A stretch of 64,000 bases of DNA from Roseiarcus sp963751165 (GTDB lineage Bacteria > Pseudomonadota > Alphaproteobacteria > Rhizobiales > Beijerinckiaceae). Under the pieces are notes generated by a model, which was not told the DNA's origin, did not search any database, and saw nothing but the letters and a program-made list of their open reading frames with translations. This document shows positions 1 to 8,664 of this stretch, piece by piece. The translations under genes were made by a program, and so were the position numbers. Position 1 is the first letter of the stretch. Each line of letters opens with the position of its first letter. The stretch covers positions 105,758 through 169,757 of the forward strand of contig CAVVTP010000013.1 in assembly GCA_963751165.1 (NCBI GenBank), given 5' to 3'.

Positions 1-424
1 ACGTCACGCCGACGCGCGGCTCCCCTCGTAATGACGGCGAGGAGCACCCCGCTCGTGATGACCGACCGAGAGGTAAAAGGCGGCGCTTTCCCCTCGGCGT
101 CAGCCACGGGGGTGCTTGACCTAGTAACAGGTGCTATGTCACCCCAACAGTTCAAGGATTTCTACGTGCTGCGGCAGAGATCTTGACAGCTTATGAGAAC
201 ACTTTCGGAAAACTGACAATCCCTGACCAAAATGTAAAGCCCTTCCGTAGCGCAGGCGAAATTGAGGAAGTCGTCAAGGCCGCGCGTGCAGGTGCTACGT
301 CTTCTTCCACCGCGCCGCAAGAGCCGCGATCTCACGACGCTTCTCGGGGAAGAGGGAAGCGGCCCTGCTGCCCTTTAATCCGCCTTTACGAACGAGCGTT
401 TTTCGCAGGATCGAGTTTAGTATC
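1..424. other. No confidently supported gene
   Basis: Two short open frames lie here on the plus strand. One runs from the window edge to the TGA at 184-186. The other continues through a TTG at 183 to about 428 and contains a plausible helical stretch (ILTAYENTF, GEIEEVVKAA) before turning into low-complexity Arg/Ser sequence. They overlap at TTGA. I do not recognise either, and neither has a convincing ribosome binding site. They may be the tail of a gene that starts outside the window or a degraded remnant. Confidence 0.25.
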
Positions 425-1180
425 CTAGATCTCACCCGTGGCGGTTTGGCCGGCAACTATCTTTTGCTTCTTCCGCCAACAAAAAACTCCAAGCACACCA
501 AGACCTGTAAGGAATAACGGGAGCGAGGCTGGTAGAGGAGTAACAGCTAGCTGAGGTGTGTATGTAGCGCTGATATCTCCAAAGATCATATTGCCGTAGG
601 CATTGAAACACTGGACTTGGCAATCCGTGCCGCTGAAGGAGAACGCCAGCGAAAGGAATATGTTGTCGATGCTGTAGCTTTGTAAAATTGACGATGAGAT
701 CAAAGGATTGGAAGCCGATGCGTTGATCGAAAACATTTCCCCGTATTCTGGCAGAATCAACGAAGCCGATTGGTTCGTGGTGCCGACCGACGCTGCATCC
801 AAACCGCTCGTACTAGCACCATTCATAGCGCCAATCGTATCGCCGCTTGGAGACGCTATCGTAATTGCCCATTGAACAGGAGTGGGCGCCGTTTGCAAAT
901 TAGTATCGAAATTTGTGTACGACGAAGAGCTCCCGTTGTTGGTGTATGTTCCTTGCGAAAGCTCGTAGGCGAAACTCACGACTGCTGTGTCGCCAGCAAG
1001 AGACCCAGCTGTACCGGCCGATATAATTCCAGTCGCGTCGTAGCCGCTCGTAATTATCCCTGAATATATAACATCTATCGTCGCCTCATTACCAAACGGT
1101 AGCCAGGTAGAGGCAATTGCGGGGTATGGTAAGGACAGCGCAGTTAGCGCACCGGCAAGCCACAATAACTTTCCCACCAT
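425..1180 (-). CDS. Secreted protein with VPLPA/PEP-CTERM-type C-terminal sorting signal
   Basis: The 251-residue product begins with a signal peptide (MVGKLLWLAGALTALSLPYP, cleavage near AIAS). It ends in a tripartite sorting tail: a VTPLPASLPLFLTG motif, a hydrophobic helix and the basic WRKKQK. That tail is typical of VPLPA-type PEP-CTERM proteins, which exosortase/VPDSG-type systems process at the cell surface. The middle is Ser/Thr/Gly-rich with no recognised catalytic domain. The frame is open upstream to 1309, but the ATG at 1180 is preceded by a GGGGA box and directly starts the signal peptide, so it is preferred. No exosortase gene is in the window. The function of the mature protein is unknown; adhesion or extracellular matrix is a guess. 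Confidence 0.75.
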   Translation of the reverse strand: MVGKLLWLAGALTALSLPYPAIASTWLPFGNEATIDVIYSGIITSGYDATGIISAGTAGSLAGDTAVVSFAYELSQGTYTNNGSSSSYTNFDTNLQTAPTPVQWAITIASPSGDTIGAMNGASTSGLDAASVGTTNQSASLILPEYGEMFSINASASNPLISSSILQSYSIDNIFLSLAFSFSGTDCQVQCFNAYGNMIFGDISATYTPQLAVTPLPASLPLFLTGLGVLGVFCWRKKQKIVAGQTATGEI

Positions 1181-1786
1181 AGCGCTTCCCCTCAAAGGCC
1201 GTCTCACTCCATCTCGCACTTTAGCTTTATCGACAGACCCTATTTGATGATCTTCTTCATATTGAACGAACCTCACTTGTCCACGCCCACCCCCGTAATC
1301 AGCGCGCAAACGAGCCAGAAGTCGCCGTCACGCGGAGCGCTTGGCAGCCGACCGCCGCGATGCGTCCTTTTGTGCAGGGTCCTCGGCCCGCGGGAGAGCC
1401 GACAGATATCGGCGGCGCCCCGACGCCCAAAAACCAAGCCGACCGCAGAGCGCGCACGATCTGTCTGCAGCTTCCACTTCATGACGTCCCCGTGACGAAG
1501 CGACGACCGCATACAACCCGCATACAACTATGGCCGGTGTATACATTGTGTCAAGCCGTTTCTCTACGTAAACGTCGAAATTGCTATCCTTCCTCGGGGG
1601 GGACCCAGCATCAGCGTCACGGATCGGTCGCGCAACGGGCGATCAACGGCGACCGTGGTTTCTTGAAACCGCCTCTCGGCATCGGGCGGCGGCAAGCAGC
1701 GGCCGTCTTGAAACACGGCGTAACGAACGCCAGATCCTTTCGACCACTACGCGCCCTTCCCCGGGCCTCAACAGAAGGAGCCGTCC
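1181..1786. other. Intergenic region upstream of msrA
   Basis: About 600 bases separate two divergent genes. Several overlapping open frames exist, but they are rich in Arg/Pro, lack ribosome binding sites and match nothing I recognise, so no gene is called. It presumably holds the promoters of the sorted exoprotein (minus) and of msrA (plus). Confidence 0.5.
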
Positions 1787-2302
1787 ATGCCGAATTCCAC
1801 TGAGCGCGCGGTGCTTGCCGGCGGGTGCTTCTGGGGCGTGCAGCAGTTGATCCGACGTATGCCGGGCGTGATCTCGACGCGCGTCGGCTACACGGGCGGC
1901 GACGTGCCCAACGCGACCTATCGCAACCATGGCGACCACGCCGAGGCGATCGAGATCGTCTTCGATCCCGCCAAAATTGGCTACCGCAAGCTCCTCGAGT
2001 TCTTCTTCCAGATCCACGACCCGACGACCCGCAACCGCCAGGGCAACGATATCGGCCGCAGCTATCGTTCGGCGATCTTCTACACGAACGACGATCAGAA
2101 GCACGTCGCGCTCGACACGATCGCCGACGTCGAGGTCTCGCGCCTTTGGCCGGGCAAGGTAGTGACGGAAGTCGCGCCGGCCGGGCCGTTCTGGGAAGCC
2201 GAGCCGGAGCACCAGGATTATCTCGAGCGCTACCCGAACGGCTACACCTGCCACTTCGTCCGCCCGAACTGGGTTTTGCCGAAGCGAGCCGCCGCGGAAT
2301 AG
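1787..2302 (+). CDS. msrA: Peptide-methionine (S)-S-oxide reductase MsrA
   Basis: MsrA reduces the S-epimer of methionine sulfoxide in free or protein-bound form, using thioredoxin-type reductants, and is a cytosolic oxidative-damage repair enzyme. The 171-residue product carries the family's catalytic GCFWG motif at residues 13-17, where the Cys is the nucleophile and Phe-Trp bind the methyl group. It also has the conserved GYTGG and HAEAIEIVFDP stretches and the YRSAIFY and QDYLERYPNGY segments. The length is normal for the shorter MsrA class. The ATG follows a GAAGGAG ribosome binding site at a good distance. No msrB is adjacent. The assignment is secure from the motifs. Confidence 0.95.
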   Translation: MPNSTERAVLAGGCFWGVQQLIRRMPGVISTRVGYTGGDVPNATYRNHGDHAEAIEIVFDPAKIGYRKLLEFFFQIHDPTTRNRQGNDIGRSYRSAIFYTNDDQKHVALDTIADVEVSRLWPGKVVTEVAPAGPFWEAEPEHQDYLERYPNGYTCHFVRPNWVLPKRAAAE

Positions 2303-2505
2303 CGCTCGCCCGCGCTTCCACGCGCCGCTGTCCGCGGTCGCGCCCGCAATCCGGAATCTGCAAGGCGGGGTCCCGGAGGGATGCTCGCAGGCTCGGCGCA
2401 CCGCGTCTCTCCGCTCACAAGACGGCGTTCGCGCGGCGGCGGCCTTTCTTGCTACCGTCTGCGGCGCCGATCACCCGGCGACGCCGGCGACGAAAGAGCT
2501 TCAGC

Positions 2506-3093
2506 ATGGCCTCCGAAATTCCGCCTCACATTCAACCCTCCGAGATTCCCGCCGACGTCCCGCCCGCGCCGCGACAGCCGGAGCGGTCCTGGTTGGGACT
2601 GATCGGCGACCTTCCCTACGCCCTGATCATCGTGCTCACCCTCGTCGGCGTCAGCTGGGAGAGCATCTCCGCAACGCCAAAGACGATCTATTGGGCGTAT
2701 GTGACCCCGGTCATCGGCGTCATCTGCATCGTCGCGGGATGGCGTTACACCCCGAGCGGCGGGCGGATCGCCATGATCGTCATCCAGGTCCTGCAATGGG
2801 CCGCGGTGCTGATCGCGATGTATCTGATCAACGAGACCAACGCGGAAAGTTCGATCGAGGCCAATGCGACCGGCCTCATGCTGCTGACGCTGCTGGCGCT
2901 CGGCGTGTTCGTTTCCGGCCTAAATGTGCGGGCCTGGAAACTCTGCGTGACCGGCGCCTTCCTGGCGGTCGCCGTGCCGATCGCCGCGTGGGTCGAGGAG
3001 TCCGCCCTGCTGCTGTTGCTGATCGGGGTCGCGCTGATCGGGCTTCTGGTCGTCTATTGGTGGCTCCGCGAGGGGAGGCGCGGCGAGGCCTGA
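2506..3093 (+). CDS. Six-helix integral membrane protein of unknown function
   Basis: The product is 195 residues with a Pro-rich, probably cytosolic N-terminus (residues 1-35, repeated IPP/IPAD). About six hydrophobic segments follow: LPYALIIVLTLVGVSW, YVTPVIGVICIVAG, IAMIVIQVLQWAAVLIAMYL, LMLLTLLALGVFVSG, VTGAFLAVAVPIAAW and LLLLIGVALIGLLVVYWW. It ends with a basic tail. The open frame continues upstream to 1825 but there only shadows msrA, so the ATG at 2506 is the likely start. No catalytic or transport motif is visible and I cannot assign a function. It ends 17 bases before the convergent glucoamylase gene. Confidence 0.7.
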   Translation: MASEIPPHIQPSEIPADVPPAPRQPERSWLGLIGDLPYALIIVLTLVGVSWESISATPKTIYWAYVTPVIGVICIVAGWRYTPSGGRIAMIVIQVLQWAAVLIAMYLINETNAESSIEANATGLMLLTLLALGVFVSGLNVRAWKLCVTGAFLAVAVPIAAWVEESALLLLLIGVALIGLLVVYWWLREGRRGEA

Positions 3094-3109
3094 TCGCCGC
3101 GCCGAGACT

Positions 3110-5490
3110 TTAAGCGGTCACCGCGACCTCGAAGTTGGCGCCCCGCCACGCGCCCGTCGAGGAATTGCGCCAGGTGAAGACGACTCGCCGGCCCGCCGCC
3201 ATGCCTTCCGTCTCGATCTCCGCCACGAACAGCCCGAACCCGGTGTCTTTCGTCTCGGCTTTGACCTGCGTGGCCCAGTCGTCGCGGGTGTAAAGCACCA
3301 CCGCTGGCTCGGCGAGATCGAGACGAAGCACCCGCCCGGCCGGAATTTTGGCGACGGGGCAATCCTCGCGCCACGGACGGCAGCGGGCCTGACGCTTTTC
3401 ATGGAGGTAGCGGCGCACCGTGTGGGGCGGCATGTCGAACACTGCGCCGTCGGCCAACGACCGCAGCAGCTTCACGTATTCGGCATGCGCCCACACGAGC
3501 GGCATCGCCGAACCGGACGGCTCGCCCGGCGCGAGTTCCCTGGCAGGGATCGGAGGCCCGTCCCATACCTGCTCGGGCATGAGGCCGCCCGAGCTGGTCT
3601 GTGCTTCGATCGTCGCGAGGAGCGCCTCCGCCTCGGCCCTGCGACCCGCGGCAAGCGCATAATGGGCGCGCTCGCCGGCCAGCAACGGCCAGACGCGGCC
3701 TACGCCGACGCCGTCGAACGGCCGCCCGTCAGTCTTTTCTCCATAGCCGTCAAAATTGTAGCGATGCCAGCCCCGCCCCTGCGGGAGGTCAACCTTCAAC
3801 ACCTTGTCGATGACCGCGACCGTGTCGAGAACGCGCGGATCGTTCGGCGCGCGCAGGCCGAACCGAACGAGCGCGAGCGCGTCGGTGCTGACGAGCGCAT
3901 CGGCGGATATCGCGCAGGTCCCGATCTCGTGGTTGCGCACCTGGACCTGTCCATGAAGATCCGGGCCTTCAGTCTCGGGCGATTCGGGAGCAATGCGGAT
4001 GTAGTAACCCGCCACGCCCGTTTGGCGCGCGAGCGGCGTGTCGCGGACATACACCCAGTCTTCGATCTGCTCGTTCCAAGCGTCGGCAGTGTCGCGGAAC
4101 AGCGCTGGCGCCGCCTCGATGTCCAGGGCCTCAGCGATCTCAGCCGCAGCGAGCAGCGAGGCGACGGCGACGGCGAGCGTGAAGGGCGTGTATCCGGCGT
4201 TCTCCTCCCATCGATCCTGCCTGGTTCTCGGTCCGTTCAGGATCACGAAGGCGGCTGCTTTGCGGACCATGGGCCAGTAAGGCGGCAAATCCTGAAGCCG
4301 CAGTGCGCCCGAGCGCCAGGCCGTATCCAGAAGCAGCATCGGGAACGCGCATTCGTCCAGCTGCAGGCCGCGCCAGAACGGCAAGCCATCGAGCCAGAAG
4401 TTCTGCGGCCAGGATCCGTCGGCTTCTTGCGTGGCCCGCAGGTAGCGCAGGATGCTCCTTACATGCGAATCCGCGCCGCAGGCGAGAAGCGCCCCGCCCG
4501 TCTCGCAGAGGTCGCGCGGCCAAACCAGATGGTAGCCGCCCATGTCGTCGTCGCTCTTGCTAAATCCCCAGGGGATCGAAAGGCTCGCAATACCGCCCCC
4601 CAAAAAGTTTGGATCCTGGTGGGCGCGCAGGACGACCGTGCTAACTCTATAGAGATTGTGGCCGTGCGCATGCCGCTCGAGCGGGCGCAGCCCGGCCTGC
4701 CATGACAGCCACCCGGCGGCGTAATCGTCGAGGATCGTTTCGAACGGCGTCTGGAGGGAGGTCCAGGCGTGATAACCCGCCTCGGCCGACGTTCGCCCGA
4801 AGCCGAGGGCGAGAACCGTGGCGCCGCCAGGTCCCTTCGCCAGCTCGGCGGTGAGCGCGATGTTGCCGTCGGTCGCGGCGTCGTATTGCTCGACTAGCCG
4901 GCGATCCCGGGAGAGCTGCTCCAGCCGTCCGAGGCGCCGACGAAGCCCACTGAGCTGGCGAGGAACGGCTGGTCGGCGGCCATGGCCAAGTGGGTTTCGG
5001 CGCCATGTGCGAATAGCATCGCACGGCCTTTGTAGTCGCCGCGCCAGCCGCTGTTGTGTTCGCCGCCGTTTACGAGATGAGGCGCCGCCAAGGCGAAAAG
5101 CCGCAGTCCGGCGCCGGCGAGGTCTTCCAGGCGGATCTCCATCAGCACCGAGCAGCTGCGCGGATCGGTGATCACGCGCTTGACGATGCGAAACCGGCCG
5201 CCGCGGTGCGCGCTCGTCAGCAGGAAAGCGGGAACGCCGTCCACCAGCCGGTCCACGGCCACATCGCAGTCGCGCTTCTCCTCGGCGAAGAAATCTTTGC
5301 CGTCGGTGACGATCAGTCCGAGGTCGCGAATGCAGGCCTGATCGACCCTCGGAAAGTAGACCTCGTTGAGAATGCCGTGGCTGATGGTGAACCAGACGCG
5401 GCTCGTGTTCGACAACGCCGTGCCAATGCCGCTCTTGGCGCTCGACGTCCAGCGGGGAGGGATTCCTGGTCGGCCGGGCGCCTCGGTCAC
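3110..5490 (-). pseudogene. GH15 glucoamylase (glucan 1,4-alpha-glucosidase), frameshifted
   Basis: This is a roughly 794-codon glycoside hydrolase family 15 gene of the bacterial/archaeal glucoamylase type, which releases glucose from alpha-1,4-glucans. The first part (5490 to about 4920) encodes the N-terminal beta-sandwich (SRVWFTISHGILNEVYFPRV, LAAPHLVNGGEHNSGW, FVGASDGW). The rest, in another frame, encodes the (alpha/alpha)6 barrel with YHLVWPRDL and both catalytic Glu regions (LQLDECAFPML and MPEQVWDG). The frame changes once at about 4910-4920, just after the DGW codons; downstream the expected LSRDRRLVEQYDAATDG resumes in frame. The first frame stops at 4894. The likely start is a GTG at 5490 overlapping the pgl stop (GTGA). 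It is the last gene of the gnd-zwf-HAD-pgi-pgl operon. It is either a recent pseudogene or an assembly error, because everything else is well conserved. Confidence 0.85.
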
Positions 5491-6296
5491 GGTTTTGCGC
5501 TCCGCCGGGAGCGGCCCGCGGACGCCCGGCGATATTGGGCGGTCCGCCGGTCCAGCTTCGCCGCCGCCGCAGCGTCGATCAGCCAGAGCGGAGGCCTCTC
5601 CGCCGGGCGAATGGCCTGCGCCGGCAGGACGACTGGTTGCCGCGGTCCCTGCAGCACGCGACGCAGGACCTCCGCCTTGTCGTCGCCCGAAACGAGAAAC
5701 CCGACCCTGCGCGCCGCATTGATCGTCGGCGGGGTCAGGGTCAGCCGCCACATGCCGACAAATTCGACGTAAGCTTCCATCACTCCGCGTTGCGTCTCGC
5801 TCACCGCCGCAAGGCCGGGAAAGAGCGACGCCGTGTGTCCGTCGTGACCGAGGCCGAGAAGGACGAGGTCGAGCCGTCCGCCTTCGCCAAGCGCGCTGCG
5901 AAGCTCGACGGCGTAGGCCTCCGCCGCCACTTCCGGAGGGTCCTCCCCACGCATGCGGTGCACGTTCTCGGCCGGGATCGCAACGTGATCGAGCAGCGCG
6001 AGCTTCGCCATGTGGTAGTTGCTGCGCGCATCGCCGGGCGGCACGCAACGCTCGTCGCCGAAGAAGACATGCACGCGGGTCCAGTCGATCGAGGCGGAGG
6101 CCAGACGCTGATAGACCGGCTTGGGGGTGTTTCCTCCGGACAGAGCCACATTGAAAGAGCCACGCTCGCCGATCGCTTCGGCCGCGGTATCGGCGACCCA
6201 TCCGGCGGCGCCCCCGATCAGCGTCGAAAGGTCCGGATAGATGATCGCCTCGGCAAGCGAGCCGTCTGGCGCGGCGAGGGAGATCGTGTCAGGCAT
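5487..6296 (-). CDS. pgl: 6-phosphogluconolactonase
   Basis: The enzyme hydrolyses 6-phosphogluconolactone to 6-phosphogluconate, the second step of the oxidative pentose phosphate pathway, in the cytosol. The 269-residue product is of the NagB/DevB fold. It shows FNVALSGGNTPKPVYQRL (phosphate-binding loop), RVHVFFGDERCVPPGDARSNY and LLGLGHDGHTASLFPG, all diagnostic of the DevB/Pgl family. The C-terminus is slightly extended and Arg/Ala-rich. It starts 21 bases after the pgi stop, and its own stop overlaps the GTG start of the glucoamylase gene, so it is translationally coupled within the operon. Placement between pgi and a glucoamylase fits glucose 6-phosphate metabolism. Confidence 0.95.
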   Translation of the reverse strand: MPDTISLAAPDGSLAEAIIYPDLSTLIGGAAGWVADTAAEAIGERGSFNVALSGGNTPKPVYQRLASASIDWTRVHVFFGDERCVPPGDARSNYHMAKLALLDHVAIPAENVHRMRGEDPPEVAAEAYAVELRSALGEGGRLDLVLLGLGHDGHTASLFPGLAAVSETQRGVMEAYVEFVGMWRLTLTPPTINAARRVGFLVSGDDKAEVLRRVLQGPRQPVVLPAQAIRPAERPPLWLIDAAAAAKLDRRTAQYRRASAGRSRRSAKP

Positions 6297-6317
6297 CGCG
6301 AATCCCCCAAAATTGCC

Positions 6318-7955
6318 TCAGCCGGCCCCCCGCAACCGCCGGTACCGGCGGATGAGCGCGTTGGTCGAGCCGTCATGCGCGAGCGGGGGCTCCGGTCCGT
6401 CCGCAAGCTCCGGCACGATGCGCTTGGCAAGGACCTTGCCGAGCTCGACGCCCCACTGGTCGAACAAGTCGATCCCCCAGATCGCGCCCTGGGTGAACAC
6501 GTTGTGCTCGTAGAGCGCCACCAGCGCGCCGAGCGTATGCGGAGTGAGCCGGTCGGCCAGGATCATGTTGGTCGGGCGGTTGCCCTGGCAGACGCGGAAA
6601 GGTGTCTGCGCCGGGTCCGAACCTTCCGCCGCGAGCTCCTCCGTCGTCTTGCCGAAGGCGAGGGCCTCGGCCTGAGCGAACAAATTCGCCATCAGGAGGT
6701 CGTGCTGCTCGGCGACCGGGCTCAGCGGATGGCAGAAGCCGATCATGTCGCACGGGATCAGCTTCGTGCCCTGATGGATGAGCTGGTAGAACGAATGCTG
6801 GCCGTCGGTCCCCGGCTCGCCCCAGATGATCGGACCGGTCTGACCGTCCAGGACGCGTCCGTCGAGATCGACGTGTTTGCCGTTGCTCTCCATTTGGAGC
6901 TGCTGCAGGTAGGCCGGGAAGCGGGAGAGATCGGCGGCGTAGGGCATGATTCCAACCGTCTGCGCGCCGAAGAAATTGTTGTACCAGACGCTCAGAAGCC
7001 CCATCAGCATGGGCATGTTGCGCTCCGGGGGAGCGGTGCGGAAATGCTCGTCGATCGCATGGAAGCCGGCGAGCATCGAACGGAAGTGCTCGGACCCGAC
7101 GGCGATCATGGTCGAAAGGCCGATGGCGGAATCCATCGAGTAGCGGCCCCCGACCCAGTCCCAGAAGCCGAACATGTTGGCGGTGTCGATGCCGAAATTC
7201 GCCACCGCCTCTGTATTGGTCGAAAGCGCGACGAAATGGCGCTTGACGCCGCCCTCGTCGCCGATCGCGTCCAGCACCCACAACCGCGCGAGCGCCGCAT
7301 TCGTCATCGTCTCGAGCGTGGTGAAGGTCTTGGACGCGATGATGAAAAGGGTCTCGTGCGGGTCGAGGTCATCGGTAGCCCTGGTGAAGTCGGCGCCGTC
7401 GACATTGGCGACGAAGCGAACATCGAGGTCCGGATCCCTGAACTGCCGCAAGGCGCGATAGGCCATCTCGGGGCCGAGGTACGAGCCGCCGATCCCGATA
7501 TTGACGACGTTGCGAATGCGCTTGCCGCTGTGCCCGGTCCACCGGCCCGACCGCACTTGGTCAGAAAACGCCGCCATCCGGTCGAGGACGGAATGAACCT
7601 CCGGCACGACGTCCTTGCCGTCGACGAAAACATGCTGATCGCGCGGCGCCCGGAGCGCCACATGCAGCACGGCCCGTTTCTCGCTCACATTGATCTTTGC
7701 GCCCGAGAACATCGCGTCCCGCCGAGCCTCGACGCCACGCGCCCGGGCGAGGTTCACGAGCAGGCGAACGGTCTCGTCCGTGATGCGGTTCTTCGAATAG
7801 TCGAGGAAAAGCCCGGCGACCTCGACGGTGAAACGTTCGGCGCGCCTTGCGTCGCTGGCAAACAGGGCGCGCAGATGCTGATCTTTGACGCTCTCATAGT
7901 GCCTCTGAAGCGCTTTCCACTCCGGCAAGTCCGTCAGCGCCGTGGTCGCAGTCAT
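6318..7955 (-). CDS. pgi: Glucose-6-phosphate isomerase
   Basis: The enzyme interconverts glucose 6-phosphate and fructose 6-phosphate in the cytosol, linking the hexose phosphate pool to the oxidative pentose phosphate and Entner-Doudoroff branches. The 545-residue product has the family signatures: INVSEKRAVLHVALR, NIGIGGSYLGPEM (sugar-phosphate binding), SKTFTTLETMTNA, the second Pgi signature GEPGTDGQHSFYQLIHQG and a C-terminal FDQWGVELGK with the catalytic Lys region. The frame is open to 7991, but the ATG at 7955 is preceded by CGGAGACAGG and gives the usual N-terminus, so it is preferred. The gap to the upstream HAD gene is 37 bases and pgl follows after 21. Length and motifs are fully normal. 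Confidence 0.96.
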   Translation of the reverse strand: MTATTALTDLPEWKALQRHYESVKDQHLRALFASDARRAERFTVEVAGLFLDYSKNRITDETVRLLVNLARARGVEARRDAMFSGAKINVSEKRAVLHVALRAPRDQHVFVDGKDVVPEVHSVLDRMAAFSDQVRSGRWTGHSGKRIRNVVNIGIGGSYLGPEMAYRALRQFRDPDLDVRFVANVDGADFTRATDDLDPHETLFIIASKTFTTLETMTNAALARLWVLDAIGDEGGVKRHFVALSTNTEAVANFGIDTANMFGFWDWVGGRYSMDSAIGLSTMIAVGSEHFRSMLAGFHAIDEHFRTAPPERNMPMLMGLLSVWYNNFFGAQTVGIMPYAADLSRFPAYLQQLQMESNGKHVDLDGRVLDGQTGPIIWGEPGTDGQHSFYQLIHQGTKLIPCDMIGFCHPLSPVAEQHDLLMANLFAQAEALAFGKTTEELAAEGSDPAQTPFRVCQGNRPTNMILADRLTPHTLGALVALYEHNVFTQGAIWGIDLFDQWGVELGKVLAKRIVPELADGPEPPLAHDGSTNALIRRYRRLRGAG

Positions 7956-7992
7956 GGCCCTGTCTCCGAGGTTTAAGAAACGCAATGACACC

Positions 7993-8664
7993 CTAGGGCG
8001 CGAAAGCGCCGAGGTCGAGTGCGACGAGGTCGCCGATCCGTTCGATCGCGACGTCCGCTGGCGGGTAGTCGGCGAGCGCCTTCGGATCGTTCGCGTAGTG
8101 CCCCTGCTTGGGAAACACGGTGGTCACCCGGTCGTCCCAGATTTTCTTAACCGCCGTCAGGATGCGAAGCTTGTCGTCGATCAGCACGTAGCGTTTCGCG
8201 GGATAGAGGCGCTCGACGTCATCGAGCTCCTCCTCCTTGTGGACGTAGATGAGGATCGCGTCGTCGAACGCTTTCCACAGGCCGGACTGCGCGACCTTGC
8301 GCGGCTGGAAAACGGCGTCGCCGTCCGACAGCACCACTGGCCGGCCCCACTGACGAACGTGCCGAACGGCGTCCAGCGCCCCTGCGTAAAGCCGGTCGGC
8401 GAACGGATAGTCGACCATCCAGTTCGACATCAGGAGGAGACGCGGATTGTGCAAGTCCTCGATCCGATAACGCTCGAGCGCGCCGAGGTAGTCGGCATAG
8501 CCGAGTTCGCCGCGTAACTGCTCGAAGATCTCCCAATACCGATTGCGCGTCCTCTCTCCGTAACATTCGGCCAGATGGTCGCGCAGGTCGTCCTGGACCC
8601 TGTCGTTGTCGATAAGGGTGTTGTCGACGTCAAACAGAAAAACGATGTCGTCCATGGGCGTCAC
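7993..8664 (-). CDS. HAD-superfamily hydrolase in the pentose phosphate operon
   Basis: The 223-residue product is a haloacid-dehalogenase-like phosphohydrolase. Motif I is FLFDVDNTLIDND near the N-terminus (nucleophile Asp and acid Asp), motif II is VVLSDGD and motif IV is VLIDDKLRIL. A helical cap lies between motifs I and II. A GTG at 8664 overlaps the zwf stop (GTGA); an ATG at 8655 three codons later is an alternative start. It sits between zwf and pgi in an otherwise pure sugar-phosphate operon, so a phosphosugar or damaged-metabolite substrate is plausible. That is inference; the substrate cannot be read from the sequence. Confidence 0.85.
   Translation of the reverse strand: MTPMDDIVFLFDVDNTLIDNDRVQDDLRDHLAECYGERTRNRYWEIFEQLRGELGYADYLGALERYRIEDLHNPRLLLMSNWMVDYPFADRLYAGALDAVRHVRQWGRPVVLSDGDAVFQPRKVAQSGLWKAFDDAILIYVHKEEELDDVERLYPAKRYVLIDDKLRILTAVKKIWDDRVTTVFPKQGHYANDPKALADYPPADVAIERIGDLVALDLGAFAP

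Noticed and set aside
5535..7976. An open frame of about 800 codons on the plus strand opposite pgl and pgi
   Set aside because: It lies antisense to two genes with full family motifs, has no recognisable domain and is rich in Arg/Gly/His, as expected for a shadow frame in GC-rich DNA.
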